Notes under the pieces: model-generated
Database searches by the model: none
What the model saw: the letters and a program-made list of their open reading frames with translations, nothing else
What the model was told of the DNA's origin: nothing
Shown here: one piece after another, positions 43,055 to 52,585 of the stretch
How the letters are laid out: each line of letters starts with the position of its first letter
Numbering within the stretch: the stretch's first letter is position 1
Program-made: the position numbers and the translations under genes
NCBI RefSeq assembly: GCF_030381805.1
Contig: NZ_JAUDRH010000014.1
Span: forward strand, 62,001-126,000
Direction: 5' to 3'
DNA length: 64,000 nt
Source of the DNA: Chlorogloeopsis sp. ULAP01
GTDB taxonomy: Bacteria; Cyanobacteriota; Cyanobacteriia; Cyanobacteriales; Nostocaceae

Positions 43055-44197
43055 CTACTTTCCAGACAAGGCTTTTTCCAAATCAGCTTGCAAGTCTAAT
43101 ACATTCTCAATTCCTACAGAAAGACGGATTAGATTATCATTAATTCCCCGCTTATATCGTTCTGCGTCTGGTAAAGAACCATGAGTCATTTTGGCAGGAT
43201 AACAAAGTAACGACTCTACACCTCCTAAACTTTCTGCTAGTAAAAACAGCTTGAGCCGCGAAGCAAATTTTTCAACCTCTGTAAAACCACCTTTTAATTC
43301 CAAACTAATCATTCCTCCAAAGCCAGACATTTGTGCTTTTGCCAATTTATGTTGGGGGTGATTAGGTAAACCTGGATAATAAATTCGCTCGACTTGAGGA
43401 TGCTCTTCTAAGAATTTAGCTAAAAACAAAGCATTTTTTTCATGTTCTCGCATTCTTACGGCCAGAGTTTTAATTCCTCGCAGTACTAGCCAACTATCAA
43501 AGGGGCTGGGAACTGCCCCGATCGCATTTTGATAAAATTTCAGTTCGGTGTATAGTTGCTCGTTGGATGTCACAACTGCACCGCCAATAACATCGCTGTG
43601 TCCTCCTAGATATTTAGTAGTACTGTGAACTACAATATCAGCACCTAATTCCAGTGGTCTTTGAAAATAAGGACTGGCAAAGGTGTTATCAACTACTAGA
43701 ATGATATTGTGTTGACGAGCAATACTTGCTAGTGCAGCAATATCAATAATTTTTAATAATGGATTGGTGGGAGTTTCGATCCAAATTAGTTTGGTATTGG
43801 CTTGAATAGCATTTTCAAAGTTATTAATATCATCAATATCTACATAGGTGGTTGTCACGCTCCAATTTTTTACCACCCGTTCTAATAAACGATAAGTACC
43901 ACCATATAAATCATCACCAGCAACAATATGGTCGCCGCTTTTAAGCAGACTTAACACGGTAGTAGTGGCAGCTAATCCAGAGGCAAATGCTAAACCGAAT
44001 TTTGCACTTTCAATAGCAGCTAAAGCTTCTTCTAAGGCATTACGGGTAGGATTTCCGGTGCGAGAATATTCATATCCTTTGTGCTGACCTATTGCTTCTT
44101 GCTGATATGTAGAAGTCAAATAAATAGGAACAATCACAGCACCAGTTTGTGGCTCTGATTGTTGACCTTCATGAATTGCTTTCGTTTCAAATTCCAT
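43055..44197 (-). CDS. cystathionine gamma-lyase/gamma-synthase (PLP, Cys/Met metabolism)
   Basis: 380 aa, Cys/Met-metabolism PLP fold. YEYSRTGNPTR and the PLP lysine K195 in HSTTKYLGGHSDVIGG are diagnostic; the end SVGIENVLDLQADLEKAL is typical. Sequence alone does not separate gamma-lyase from gamma-synthase, but the 11-bp overlap with a cystathionine beta-synthase upstream favours gamma-lyase (MccB-like) in reverse transsulfuration, making cysteine from homocysteine. Confidence 0.9.
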   Translation of the reverse strand: MEFETKAIHEGQQSEPQTGAVIVPIYLTSTYQQEAIGQHKGYEYSRTGNPTRNALEEALAAIESAKFGLAFASGLAATTTVLSLLKSGDHIVAGDDLYGGTYRLLERVVKNWSVTTTYVDIDDINNFENAIQANTKLIWIETPTNPLLKIIDIAALASIARQHNIILVVDNTFASPYFQRPLELGADIVVHSTTKYLGGHSDVIGGAVVTSNEQLYTELKFYQNAIGAVPSPFDSWLVLRGIKTLAVRMREHEKNALFLAKFLEEHPQVERIYYPGLPNHPQHKLAKAQMSGFGGMISLELKGGFTEVEKFASRLKLFLLAESLGGVESLLCYPAKMTHGSLPDAERYKRGINDNLIRLSVGIENVLDLQADLEKALSGK

Positions 44198-45572
44198 TGT
44201 TTTCCCTTAATTCGTCTTGGTTTTGACTAATCCAATATCTAATTAAATCGGCTCTGGTAATTAATCCAATGGGGACACTATGCCGCGTAATAATAATTCC
44301 TGTAGTCCCCGATAATAGCACTCGATAAGCTTCTGCAATGTCTACTTCTTCATCGAGAATTGGTAGCGGTTTACCCATAACTGCTAAAACTTGCTGGTTA
44401 GAAAAATTAATACCATCATGGAGAAATTTCATCAAAGATGCTTCATTGAGGCTACCAACTACATGATTATTATCAATTACAGGTAACTGGGATATATTCA
44501 GCTTTTGTAACAGACTTGTAGCTTGGCTCAGAGTATCGCTAGAACTAACAGCAACCAAAGAGGGAAAATCAGTTTTTTGCAGCAGAATTTCACCAATTTT
44601 TATAGTTTTTACTGTTTTGCCTTCCCAAAAACCATTTTCCTGCATCCAGGCATCAGAGTAGATTTTATTAATGTAGTTTCTGCCTGTATCTGGTAATAGC
44701 ACCACGATATACTTTGGCTGTGATAACCTAACTGCATACTTGATTGCGGCGGCTACCACTGTACCACAAGAACCTCCTACCAATAAGCCTTCCTCCCTGG
44801 CGAGACGACGTGCCATATTAAAAGACTCTTTATCGCTGACTCGAATCATTTCATCGACTAATTGACGATTAAAAGTCTTAGGAATAAAGTCTTCTCCTAT
44901 GCCTTCAACCTTATAAGATTTAGGGCTATCTCCTGACAGAATAGAACCTTCTGGATCTGCACCAATAATTACAATATTTGGGTTTTGTTCTTTGAGATAT
45001 TTGGCAACTCCTGAAATTGTGCCACCTGTCCCCATACCTGCAACAAAAACTTCAACTTTACCTTGACTATCTGACCAGATTTCTGGGCCAGTAGTTAAGT
45101 AATGAGCTAAAGGATTATTCGGGTTTTCAAATTGATTTGGTCTGTAGGCTCCTGGGATTTCTTTAGCAAGTCTTTCTGCTACACCGTTATAACTTTCTGG
45201 TGAGTCAGGTGCTACAGATGTGGGAGTAACTACTACTTCTGCGCCATAAGCTTTGAGCAGGTTAATTTTATCCTGGCTCATCTTATCGGGCATGACAAAA
45301 ATACACCGATATTTTTTGACTGCGGCAATTAGTGCCAGTCCTACACCAGTATTACCTGCGGTAGCTTCAATAATAGTTCCTCCCGGCTGTAATTGACCTG
45401 TTTTTTCTGCTTCTTCTATCATTGCCAGGGCAATTCTATCTTTGGTACTTCCACCAGGATTCAGATATTCTACTTTGGCATAAATAGTAGATTGAATATT
45501 TTCGGTTACTCTATTGAGTCTGACTAATGGAGTTTTACCAATTGCTTGCAAGATATTTTCGTGAGTAGCCAT
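44187..45572 (-). CDS. cystathionine beta-synthase with CBS domains
   Basis: 461 aa. The catalytic PLP domain has K44 in GGSTKDR and ATAGNTG (about 86-92), then C-terminal paired CBS domains (about 320-450: ILLQKTDFPSLVAVSSSD and PVIDNNHVVGSLNEASL) that usually bind adenosyl ligands. It condenses serine (or O-acetylserine) with homocysteine. The stop overlaps the start of the cystathionine-cleaving gene. GGAGTAAAT precedes the ATG. Confidence 0.92.
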   Translation of the reverse strand: MATHENILQAIGKTPLVRLNRVTENIQSTIYAKVEYLNPGGSTKDRIALAMIEEAEKTGQLQPGGTIIEATAGNTGVGLALIAAVKKYRCIFVMPDKMSQDKINLLKAYGAEVVVTPTSVAPDSPESYNGVAERLAKEIPGAYRPNQFENPNNPLAHYLTTGPEIWSDSQGKVEVFVAGMGTGGTISGVAKYLKEQNPNIVIIGADPEGSILSGDSPKSYKVEGIGEDFIPKTFNRQLVDEMIRVSDKESFNMARRLAREEGLLVGGSCGTVVAAAIKYAVRLSQPKYIVVLLPDTGRNYINKIYSDAWMQENGFWEGKTVKTIKIGEILLQKTDFPSLVAVSSSDTLSQATSLLQKLNISQLPVIDNNHVVGSLNEASLMKFLHDGINFSNQQVLAVMGKPLPILDEEVDIAEAYRVLLSGTTGIIITRHSVPIGLITRADLIRYWISQNQDELRENNGI

Positions 45573-45683
45573 ATTTACTCCTCGTCAGTGATGAGAAATG
45601 TGGTGTTATTGGTGTTTCATGATGATGTATTCAGAGATGTTGACATTAACCACAGCAGACACAGAAAAGATATAGAAATTGGC

Positions 45684-46874
45684 TTATGATGTGGGTTTTA
45701 GGTTTGGCTGTAGTTTGAGCAACCTCTCACCTGCTGCTTGTAGTGTTTCAGGTTGTTTGCTAAAGCAAAAGCGGATGAATGAATGCCCTTTCTCTGATTG
45801 GCTGAAAAAGCTGGAACCGGGAACTACAGCAACACCAATTTCCTTAATTAAATAGTTAGTGAATTCAATATCAGTTTTGTAGCCAAATTTAGAAATATCG
45901 GCAAAGACGTAGTAAGCCCCTTTGGGAACAAAATAGGGAATACCAACCCGATCCAAAATTTGTAAAATGCTGTCTCTTTTGAGATGATAAAGTCTAGCTA
46001 GTTCTTCATAATAGGATGGTGGTAGTTGCATGGCAGCGACTCCGGCTCTTTGTAAGGGTGCGGGCGCACCAACGGTTAGGAAGTCGTGGACTTTTCTAAT
46101 AGCTCCTGTCAATTCGGGTTTTGCCAAAATGTAGCCAACTCGCCATCCAGTAACACTATATGTTTTGGAAAGACCATTGATGGTAATGGTACGTTCTTCC
46201 ATCCCAGGAAGGGTGGCTAGGGCAATATGTTGAGTACCATCATAAAGAATGTGTTCGTAAATTTCATCTGTAAATGCTAAAACATCCCACTTCTGACAAA
46301 GTTCGGCAACAAGGGTAAGTTCTTCACGGGTAAAGACTTTGCCTGTGGGATTGTGTGGGGTATTGATAATGATAGCTTTGGTATTGGCATTGAAAGCTTG
46401 ACGCAACTGGGCTTGATCAAATGTCCAGTCAGGAGGATGCAGTGTGACATAGCGGGGTGTAGCACCAGCTAGAATTGCATCGGGGCCATAATTTTCATAA
46501 TATGGTTCAAATACAATCACTTCATCACCTGGATCGATGGTTGCTAGCATGACAGCAGCCATTGCTTCTGTAGAGCCACAGGTAACAGTGATTTGTGTTT
46601 CTGGGTTAATGTTTAAACCTAAATACCAACGAACTTTGTTAGCGATCGCTTCTCGAAATGGGCGATCGCCCCAAGTAATTGCATATTGATTAACATCCGC
46701 CTCAATTGCCTCATAGGCTGCTTGTTTCAACTCCTGCGGACAGGGAAAATCGGGAAAGCCTTGAGCTAAATTCACTGCACCATATTGCGCTGCCACCCGT
46801 GTCATTTCTCGAATCACAGATTCTTTGAACTGCTTTGCCTTCGCTGATATTTTTTGGCGCTGAATCTCTCTCAT
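45684..46874 (-). CDS. PLP class I/II aminotransferase (methionine/kynurenine aminotransferase-like)
   Basis: 396 aa, fold type I. GAVNLAQGFPDFPCPQELK, NTPHNPTGKV and the PLP lysine K237 in NGLSKTYSVTGWRVGY place it with YbdL/KAT-type enzymes, several of which act on methionine or its keto acid. That fits its position upstream of the transsulfuration pair, 111 bp away. A candidate sulfur dyad (46914-46939) is 40 bp upstream. Confidence 0.9.
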   Translation of the reverse strand: MREIQRQKISAKAKQFKESVIREMTRVAAQYGAVNLAQGFPDFPCPQELKQAAYEAIEADVNQYAITWGDRPFREAIANKVRWYLGLNINPETQITVTCGSTEAMAAVMLATIDPGDEVIVFEPYYENYGPDAILAGATPRYVTLHPPDWTFDQAQLRQAFNANTKAIIINTPHNPTGKVFTREELTLVAELCQKWDVLAFTDEIYEHILYDGTQHIALATLPGMEERTITINGLSKTYSVTGWRVGYILAKPELTGAIRKVHDFLTVGAPAPLQRAGVAAMQLPPSYYEELARLYHLKRDSILQILDRVGIPYFVPKGAYYVFADISKFGYKTDIEFTNYLIKEIGVAVVPGSSFFSQSEKGHSFIRFCFSKQPETLQAAGERLLKLQPNLKPTS

Positions 46875-46913
46875 CTGCCTTCTCCGTGTATTGTTACGTG
46901 GAAATCGTTCAAA

Positions 46914-46939
46914 TACATCATTTTTATAGACTTACCGTA
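46914..46939 (-). promoter_or_regulatory. candidate sulfur-regulon dyad upstream of aminotransferase
   Basis: In plus orientation TACATCAT, spacer TTTTATAGAC, TTACCGTA. On the gene's own strand it lies between a TTGAGT and a TATAAA separated by 15 bp, a position where a bound protein would repress. The remaining 46940-47309 is AT-rich with no gene. Confidence 0.55.
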
Positions 46940-47309
46940 GTATACTCAATTCCCACAATTAGAAGAAATGATTAGCATGATTAGTTTGGGTATTCGCCAA
47001 ATCGAGTCCGCTCTCTCATGCCTCAGCGCTTACCACTACCAATTTGGTATTGATTAACAATATAAGGAAAATATAAATATCAGTAATTACATTGGTAAAA
47101 CGTATAATTATTTATTAAATACACTAAGTTTATAGACAAAGCGTATATTATAATAAAAGCAAAAAATAATTGCATAAACTAGCAAAATCAGAAGCAAACA
47201 AACAATATTTTCTGATGTTTGGCAGATTTTGCTATGCAAGTCTAAATAGCTGCTCAATTCTTGCGAAGCAAGCATTTACCATCTGGATAAAAAGACAAAA
47301 GGAGTCGAT

Positions 47310-47771
47310 GTGATCAACAGTATACGGATTAACGAAAATTTAACGACTACAGGACAAGTCATAGCACAACAACTTGAGCAAGCTAGTCAAGAAGGTTTTA
47401 AGTCAGTTTTGAATTTGCGATCGCCTGATGAACTAGGATTCTTCCGAGATGAGCAACAGGTAGCTAAATCATTCGGACTAAATTACGTCAATGTACCTCT
47501 AAAGCTTGAAGATTTGAGCGAAGAGTTAATTACTAAAATTCTCAAGACATTAGAAGAACTTCCTAAACCAGCTGTGGTGCATTGTGCAGCAGCTATGCGC
47601 TCCACAGGAATTGCATTATTAAGTATTGCCACAAAAGAAGGATTGACACCAGAACAAACCCTAGCAAAAGCTCGGAATTTAGGCTTTAGTTTTTTTGAAC
47701 ATACTGGTATTAGTCCGCAACTAAAAACATTGTTTGTAGACTATATAAATAAACACGCTAAGGTAGCTTAA
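47310..47771 (+). CDS. DUF442 / BLH-type protein (phosphatase- or sulfurtransferase-like)
   Basis: 153 aa from GTG 47310, with GGAG 6 bp upstream; the nearby ATG at 47308 is out of frame. FKSVLNLRSPDELG and the loop VVHCAAAMRSTG (C92, R97, a C-x4-R variant) match the DUF442 family, related to dual-specificity phosphatases. In other bacteria DUF442 is fused to or next to persulfide dioxygenases and acts in sulfide detoxification, which fits this location. No persulfide dioxygenase is present in the window. Confidence 0.83.
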   Translation: MINSIRINENLTTTGQVIAQQLEQASQEGFKSVLNLRSPDELGFFRDEQQVAKSFGLNYVNVPLKLEDLSEELITKILKTLEELPKPAVVHCAAAMRSTGIALLSIATKEGLTPEQTLAKARNLGFSFFEHTGISPQLKTLFVDYINKHAKVA

Positions 47772-47810
47772 TTACTCAAATACAACTGATGAGTGGGACA
47801 CACAACAGTA

Positions 47811-47838
47811 GAGACACGATGAATCGCGTCTCTACTCG
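47811..47838. repeat. GTAGAGAC palindromic repeat
   Basis: GTAGAGACACGAT, then ATCGCGTCTCTAC: a near-perfect palindrome of a family scattered in cyanobacteria, with a diverged relative at 14204-14227. Confidence 0.6.
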
Positions 47839-47889
47839 GTGAAATTGGTATCAAAAAAATTCCTATTGCCCAGCCAAACAAATCGCAAC

Positions 47890-48061
47890 CTCGTATCCTT
47901 TGGCGGTGGGAGAATCAATCAAGTCCAATTGCGTACCACAATAATCTTAAACTTACCAGGTTGAGGATAAAATCAGTCACTTGTTCAGATATTCCAGGTG
48001 GAAGTCCCCGTGTAGCATCGTAAATATTAGATACACGATCAAATGAAATTGTTGAAGTCAT
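47890..48061 (-). pseudogene. SAM-dependent methyltransferase, N-terminal remnant
   Basis: Minus strand from ATG 48061: MTSTISFDRVSNIYDATRGL, PPGISEQVTDFILNLVSL, then unrelated residues and a stop. The beginning matches the N-terminus of cyanobacterial class I methyltransferases (S-x-I-YDATR-x-LP); the SAM-binding motif that should follow is missing. The rest of the interval to 48118 has no other gene. Confidence 0.55.
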
Positions 48062-48118
48062 ATTTTTCCCCTTTGTGAATAGTTAATTGGTAAATAATGA
48101 GTTTCCAGCCTCTATTCC

Positions 48119-48901
48119 TTAGCCACGTACAAAAAAGTAGATAGTCATACTAAAAGCAACAACTATGACAAATCTGCGAATTAAATGAGGTTCAAGTTTA
48201 CGCGCATAGTTGGCAGTTAAATAACCACCCAAAGAGCCACCTACTGCCATCAAAATTGCCTGCTGCCAAGCAATTACATCTGCAAAAATAAACGGAATAA
48301 TAGCAATGCCATTAATACAACTGCCTAAAAAGGTTTTAAAGGCATTCATTGTATGAATACTTTTAATGCCTAAGAATGATAAAGTTGCCAGCATTAAAAT
48401 TCCTAAACCTGCGCCAAAAAAACCACCATAAATTGCGATCGCTAGTTGTGCCAAAACTAAATTCAATAAAGGTACCGAATCAGATGTTGCTTTCTGACTT
48501 TGAATTTGTAACCATCTTTTGAAAGAATTGCTAAAAGTAAATACAAGGGTTGCCAATAATAATAAATATGGAATCAGTCTTCTAAATATATCTGGCGAAG
48601 TATACAACAAAGCTACAGAGCCTATAAAACCACCCATGAGACTAATACCACACAATAGCAAGAAAACTTGGCGTTGAATACCCAAATCTTTACGGTAGGC
48701 TCCTGCACTAGCTAAAGCAGCTACCCAAATAGCTGTATTGTTTGTTGCATTCGCGATGACAGGCGGAACACCTATAAAAATCAGTGCAGGAAAAGTGAGG
48801 AAACTGCCACCACCTGCTACAGCATTAAGTCCACCCGCTAAGAAAGCAGTGCTGAATAAAAGTAAACTATGGAAAATTGTTACAGGGTGTGAATCAATCA
48901 T
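48119..48901 (-). CDS. TauE/SafE family permease 3
   Basis: 260 aa from the ATG at 48901; a GTG two codons upstream is possible. Motifs: AFLAGGLNAVAGGGSFLTFPALIFIGVPPVIANATN and AIYGGFFGAGLGILMLATLSFLG, typical of the family. About eight membrane segments. Probably an exporter or importer of sulfite or a sulfonate-like anion. Neighbours are a GNAT fragment and HAD gene on the same strand, so it may be the last gene of the 49-52.6 kb group. Confidence 0.86.
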   Translation of the reverse strand: MIDSHPVTIFHSLLLFSTAFLAGGLNAVAGGGSFLTFPALIFIGVPPVIANATNNTAIWVAALASAGAYRKDLGIQRQVFLLLCGISLMGGFIGSVALLYTSPDIFRRLIPYLLLLATLVFTFSNSFKRWLQIQSQKATSDSVPLLNLVLAQLAIAIYGGFFGAGLGILMLATLSFLGIKSIHTMNAFKTFLGSCINGIAIIPFIFADVIAWQQAILMAVGGSLGGYLTANYARKLEPHLIRRFVIVVAFSMTIYFFVRG

Positions 48902-48962
48902 GTTCACCAGATGAAAAATATTTGGGTGAGGCTAAGGAAAAAATAACGAAAGATGAGTGTGA

Positions 48963-49172
48963 TTATGGATTGAATGTATAAATAAAGTTGGCAACGGTTT
49001 CACGTTCAATCCAGCCTTGTTTACGATAAAATTCCCGTTGATAGGATTCTCGCTCTTTGTGGTTCAGCAACATGAGTACTGAACATTCTCGGATTTTTGC
49101 TTCTAAGATGACAGTTGCTAAAAGACTTTTACCAATACCCATCTGATTGTTTTGCTTTTCTAATTTTTGCAT
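48963..49172 (-). pseudogene. GNAT acetyltransferase C-terminal fragment
   Basis: 69 aa: NNQMGIGKSLLATVILEAK (acetyl-CoA-binding G-x-G pattern), then a LMLLNHKER...YQREFYRKQGWIE end, as in GNAT proteins. The first strands and helices of the fold are missing and the start overlaps the end of the HAD gene by 13 bp. It looks like a decayed tail and not a working enzyme. Confidence 0.55.
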
Positions 49173-49852
49173 TTAACATGAGTCTCTAGTCTCAGTTCAT
49201 AGCCATCAATAAGTAATCTGGCAATTTCATCTGGAGTATGGACAATCAAATCAGCACCGTTTTTCTTTAACTCTTCCTCAGTTCCGTAACCGTAGGTGAC
49301 ACCCATTGCAGTAATGCTATTGCGTTTAGCTCCGATTATGTCGTGCGAGCGATCGCCTACCATCACCACAGCTGCAGGAGAAAGCTGTTCTGTTACTAAG
49401 ATGTGATGAATCAACTCAGATTTTACACTCCGGCTTCCGTCAAGTTCACTACCGTAAACACCATCGAAAAATGACGACAAGCCAAAATGTTCAACGATCC
49501 GAGTGGCATAAATATGTGGTTTAGAAGTCGCAACAAAGATTCTATAACCAGCAAAACAAATAGCATCTAAAGTTTCTAAAATCTGAGGATAAAGAGAGTT
49601 TTCAAATAATCCTATCGTGGCAAAGCGACTGCGATAAAGTGAAATTGCCTGTGCCAAAACTGTGTCATCTGAAGTATTCAATAGCAGCGAAAAACTATCT
49701 TTAATTGGAGGGCCAATACACCAATGTAATTCATCAGCATCAGGTGATTTTTGACCAAGTTCAGATAGAGCAAACCGAATACAGCGAGTAATACCAAGCT
49801 TGGGATCTGTCAAAGTTCCATCTAAATCAAAAAGGATAGCAGAAGCAGACAT
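49160..49852 (-). CDS. HAD-superfamily hydrolase (phosphoglycolate phosphatase-like)
   Basis: 230 aa. Motif I ILFDLDGTLTDP (nucleophile D9), motif II around VATSKP, motif III K (VKSELIHHIL) and motif IV GDRSHDIIGAKRN. The helical cap after motif I places it in subfamily IA, as with Gph and 5'-nucleotidase-like enzymes. Substrate uncertain. It lies 35 bp after the DMT gene on the same strand. Confidence 0.88.
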   Translation of the reverse strand: MSASAILFDLDGTLTDPKLGITRCIRFALSELGQKSPDADELHWCIGPPIKDSFSLLLNTSDDTVLAQAISLYRSRFATIGLFENSLYPQILETLDAICFAGYRIFVATSKPHIYATRIVEHFGLSSFFDGVYGSELDGSRSVKSELIHHILVTEQLSPAAVVMVGDRSHDIIGAKRNSITAMGVTYGYGTEEELKKNGADLIVHTPDEIARLLIDGYELRLETHVKCKN

Positions 49853-49887
49853 ATGTCATAATTTTTAATTCATACTTTAGAAGACTT

Positions 49888-50844
49888 TTATAAATTACTA
49901 CGCCTACGTATAAAGCCTTCTCCACTCAGCAGCGCGATACCTAATGTGACAATACCAATTCCCAAGCTTTGAATCACGTTTAAAGTTTCGCTAATTGTTG
50001 CCCATGCAACTAGCGCCGTCAATGCTGGACTGCTAGAACCGATAATTGACGCAGTAGTTGCACCAATCATCCGAATTCCCAGATTATTCAAAGTGTGTCC
50101 AATAAAACTGACTACTCCCGAAAAAATACTACCAATCCACAGAGGTGTCCAATCAAGTTGAGTACTGGGAAACGGCCAAAACAATAAGCACACACCGGAA
50201 AGCAATAGAGTAGAGGCAAAACTAATCCAGGTGAAGGGAACTGGATGAAATTTTTCCAAACATTTTTGGGCAATGATGTTATAGAAGGCATAAACAATCC
50301 CAGCACCAACGCTAGCAAAAATGCCAATCATAATTTCATTAGTGCCGAAGATAGCAGAAGATTGGGGAATAGTTAAAACACCACCCACCAGAATAATCCC
50401 CATCACCAGCCAACGGAAAAGCGTAGGGCGATCGCCAAAAAATCTCCAAGCAAGTAGCGCCGTAAAAACGGGATAGGTAAAGAATAGAGTCATAGCAATT
50501 CCAGTAGGAATTAAGCCAATCGCAATGTAGAGTGAGGCAATATATACAAACATCAGCACTCCACAACCCAATGCTTGGATCAAAACATCAGTGCGTTTGC
50601 GGCTGAACAACTCTCGAAATTCTTTTAGGGCAGATGGATATAGCTTGAATGTTAGAGATGCCATCAGTGGAACCACAAACAGCATTCGCATAAACATCAG
50701 CAAGAATGAATTCTGCAAATCTGGTTTAACGTATCCACCAAGTAAAAATAAACCCAGTACGAGATGTTCTGAAAATAAAACTCGCACAGTAACGTTATGA
50801 AATGCCAAGACAAAGGAGGACAGAAGAACCGTCAGAATACCCAA
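49888..50844 (-). CDS. DMT/EamA-family transporter
   Basis: 318 aa starting at a TTG (50844); no better start is in frame. Ten hydrophobic segments in two EamA repeats. GVLMFVYIASLYIAIGLIPTGIAMTLFFTYPVFTALLAW is the first EamA motif, and ATTASIIGSSSPALTALVAW the second. Probably exports an amino acid or metabolite. It precedes the HAD gene and follows the CmcJ-like gene on the same strand, a possible four-gene transcript (GST, CmcJ, DMT, HAD). Confidence 0.85.
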   Translation of the reverse strand: MGILTVLLSSFVLAFHNVTVRVLFSEHLVLGLFLLGGYVKPDLQNSFLLMFMRMLFVVPLMASLTFKLYPSALKEFRELFSRKRTDVLIQALGCGVLMFVYIASLYIAIGLIPTGIAMTLFFTYPVFTALLAWRFFGDRPTLFRWLVMGIILVGGVLTIPQSSAIFGTNEIMIGIFASVGAGIVYAFYNIIAQKCLEKFHPVPFTWISFASTLLLSGVCLLFWPFPSTQLDWTPLWIGSIFSGVVSFIGHTLNNLGIRMIGATTASIIGSSSPALTALVAWATISETLNVIQSLGIGIVTLGIALLSGEGFIRRRSNL

Positions 50845-50925
50845 CTCGCCACAAAGGTTTCTTGAGACCTGAAAATATTGCTTTGCACTCTATATTGTAA
50901 AAACTCAGCGTACCTTTGCGCTTAC

Positions 50926-51825
50926 TCAGCGTGCCTTTGCGTTTAAAAAATTTCGATTTTCACCGTAAAAAACAAACGTCCGCAACTCAATACTCTCCCG
51001 TGGAGGCGCATCTAGCGGACTAGTTGGATCGTCAAACGCAGTATGGGCTGCAAAACGTGCGTATCCTGTTGCAGAATCGAAACACTTAATCAATAGTGCC
51101 TCCTCTCTGTGCATTTGCGGAAAGTAAAACCATTGATGTTCTGAATTATACGTGACTGCGTATGTCTCGCCGATGCGATCGCGGTACACGAGATCGCCAG
51201 CCACAAGATCCTTTGACGCAATACTTTGTGCATCACACACTGCTAATGGCGACTCTTGGATTGGTTTAGCGATCGCTCGCCAAACATTAACTATGGCAAA
51301 GCGCTGTTGCAATAGTGTATCAATTTCAGCATCATCTATTCCTCGCGCTGCTAATTCCAAACGGGCGCGAGTATAGCCAGATTTGGCAGTGAAGTCATTG
51401 TGTACGCGCCTGACAGGTTCTTTAATACTATTCTCACCTGGCTTTGACTGACTGGCATTACGGAGAGTGTGATCGAATATCACTACCTTCGTTGCACCTG
51501 TCACCTCTTGTAATAATTGCTCGGCTTCTGGGTAGTAGACGCGGCGTAATTCCTCTTCATCGTAGAAGTCGCGGACACTGGTACGATGTCGAGTAAACGC
51601 AAAACCTTCCCTATCTAACAAGATGTTCTCTGAGATAGAACGAGCATTGTAAATTGGCAACTTGTACGTCTGATAAGTTCCATTGCTGCGAGGAATCCCT
51701 GCGGGTGGTTCGTAGGTGTAGTTAACAGGTTTTTCTGCCATTGGGATCAGGTAAGTGAGGTTAGCCTCCACATATGGCAGTTCTTGGGAAATAGATTTTT
51801 CTAGAACTTGGTTGTTTAAGCTCAT
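50926..51825 (-). CDS. CmcJ/NvfI-type oxygenase-like protein
   Basis: 299 aa. VVIFDHTLRNASQSKPG, PVRRVHNDFTAKSGYTRAR, and FAIVNVWRAIAKPIQESPLAVCDAQS are the conserved blocks of the CmcJ family, where H-x-D in VHND and a later His can hold iron. CmcJ was named from cephamycin biosynthesis; fungal NvfI-type relatives are Fe/2OG oxygenases. Cyanobacterial members are of unknown role. A GST gene lies 88 bp upstream; a joint role in modifying a thiol-conjugated or sulfonated compound is possible. Confidence 0.8.
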   Translation of the reverse strand: MSLNNQVLEKSISQELPYVEANLTYLIPMAEKPVNYTYEPPAGIPRSNGTYQTYKLPIYNARSISENILLDREGFAFTRHRTSVRDFYDEEELRRVYYPEAEQLLQEVTGATKVVIFDHTLRNASQSKPGENSIKEPVRRVHNDFTAKSGYTRARLELAARGIDDAEIDTLLQQRFAIVNVWRAIAKPIQESPLAVCDAQSIASKDLVAGDLVYRDRIGETYAVTYNSEHQWFYFPQMHREEALLIKCFDSATGYARFAAHTAFDDPTSPLDAPPRESIELRTFVFYGENRNFLNAKAR

Positions 51826-51913
51826 AGTTCATTCCTTTTGAGATTTTGGTTACTTATTCAGTCAACACTCAAGAGTTAATGAATCCTCACTCCCATCACC
51901 ACATTCCTGTGTC

Positions 51914-52585
51914 TTATTTTTGTGCTGTACCAACAGAAACAGGTTCACCAAGAATTTTGGCGAATCTTTGCAAATAGAAGTCCACAGGATTTGCTACTGC
52001 TCGAATTGAGGAGCGATCGCGCACTAGATTCCACCATGTCTGCAAACGAGACGTTTCTGTTGGTAGTGTGAATTTGCGGAAGTGTTCTAGTAGTGGTAAA
52101 CGTTCAAACCAGGGATAGAAGCTGATATCAACAAGGCTAAACCGCTCTCCCAACCAGTAATCACCTTTGCCTAATCCTTCCTGTTCAAGATATAGAAGTG
52201 CTTCTGTGAACTCTTTTCGCCCCTGTTCCTGCTCTTGGCTATCTTTTCCACGCAGAAATTTGTTAAACGCAGGTACAAAGCGAGTATTAGCGTAGTCGAT
52301 CCAGATGCGAGCGATCGCTTTTTTGGCGGGATCGGGGGGTAATAACGGTGGTTCAGGAAAAACCTCATCTAGATATTCATTGATGATGGCAGATTCGTAG
52401 ATTGCAACATCCCCATGTTTGATAGCTGGAACTTTGCCATAACGCGAAATCTGGGTGTATCCATCTGGTTTGTTCTGTAAATCAATTTCTATGGGGGTGA
52501 AGTCAATGCCTTTTTCCAGTAAGACTACACGAGTGCGTTGAGAGAAGGTAGAGGCTTTGGCAAAGTAAAGTTGTATGTTACTCAT
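51914..52585 (-). CDS. glutathione S-transferase family protein
   Basis: 223 aa, thioredoxin-like N-terminal domain (QLYFAKASTFSQRTRVVLLEKGIDFTPIEIDLQNKP, KVPAIKHGDVAIYESAIINEYLDE) and an alpha-helical C-terminal domain (YWLGERFSLVDISFYPWFERL). The catalytic position near the N-terminus holds Ser/Gln in STFSQR, as in many zeta/omega-like bacterial GSTs. GAAAGGATTTC precedes the ATG. Likely the first gene of the group running down to 49 kb. Confidence 0.87.
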   Translation of the reverse strand: MSNIQLYFAKASTFSQRTRVVLLEKGIDFTPIEIDLQNKPDGYTQISRYGKVPAIKHGDVAIYESAIINEYLDEVFPEPPLLPPDPAKKAIARIWIDYANTRFVPAFNKFLRGKDSQEQEQGRKEFTEALLYLEQEGLGKGDYWLGERFSLVDISFYPWFERLPLLEHFRKFTLPTETSRLQTWWNLVRDRSSIRAVANPVDFYLQRFAKILGEPVSVGTAQK

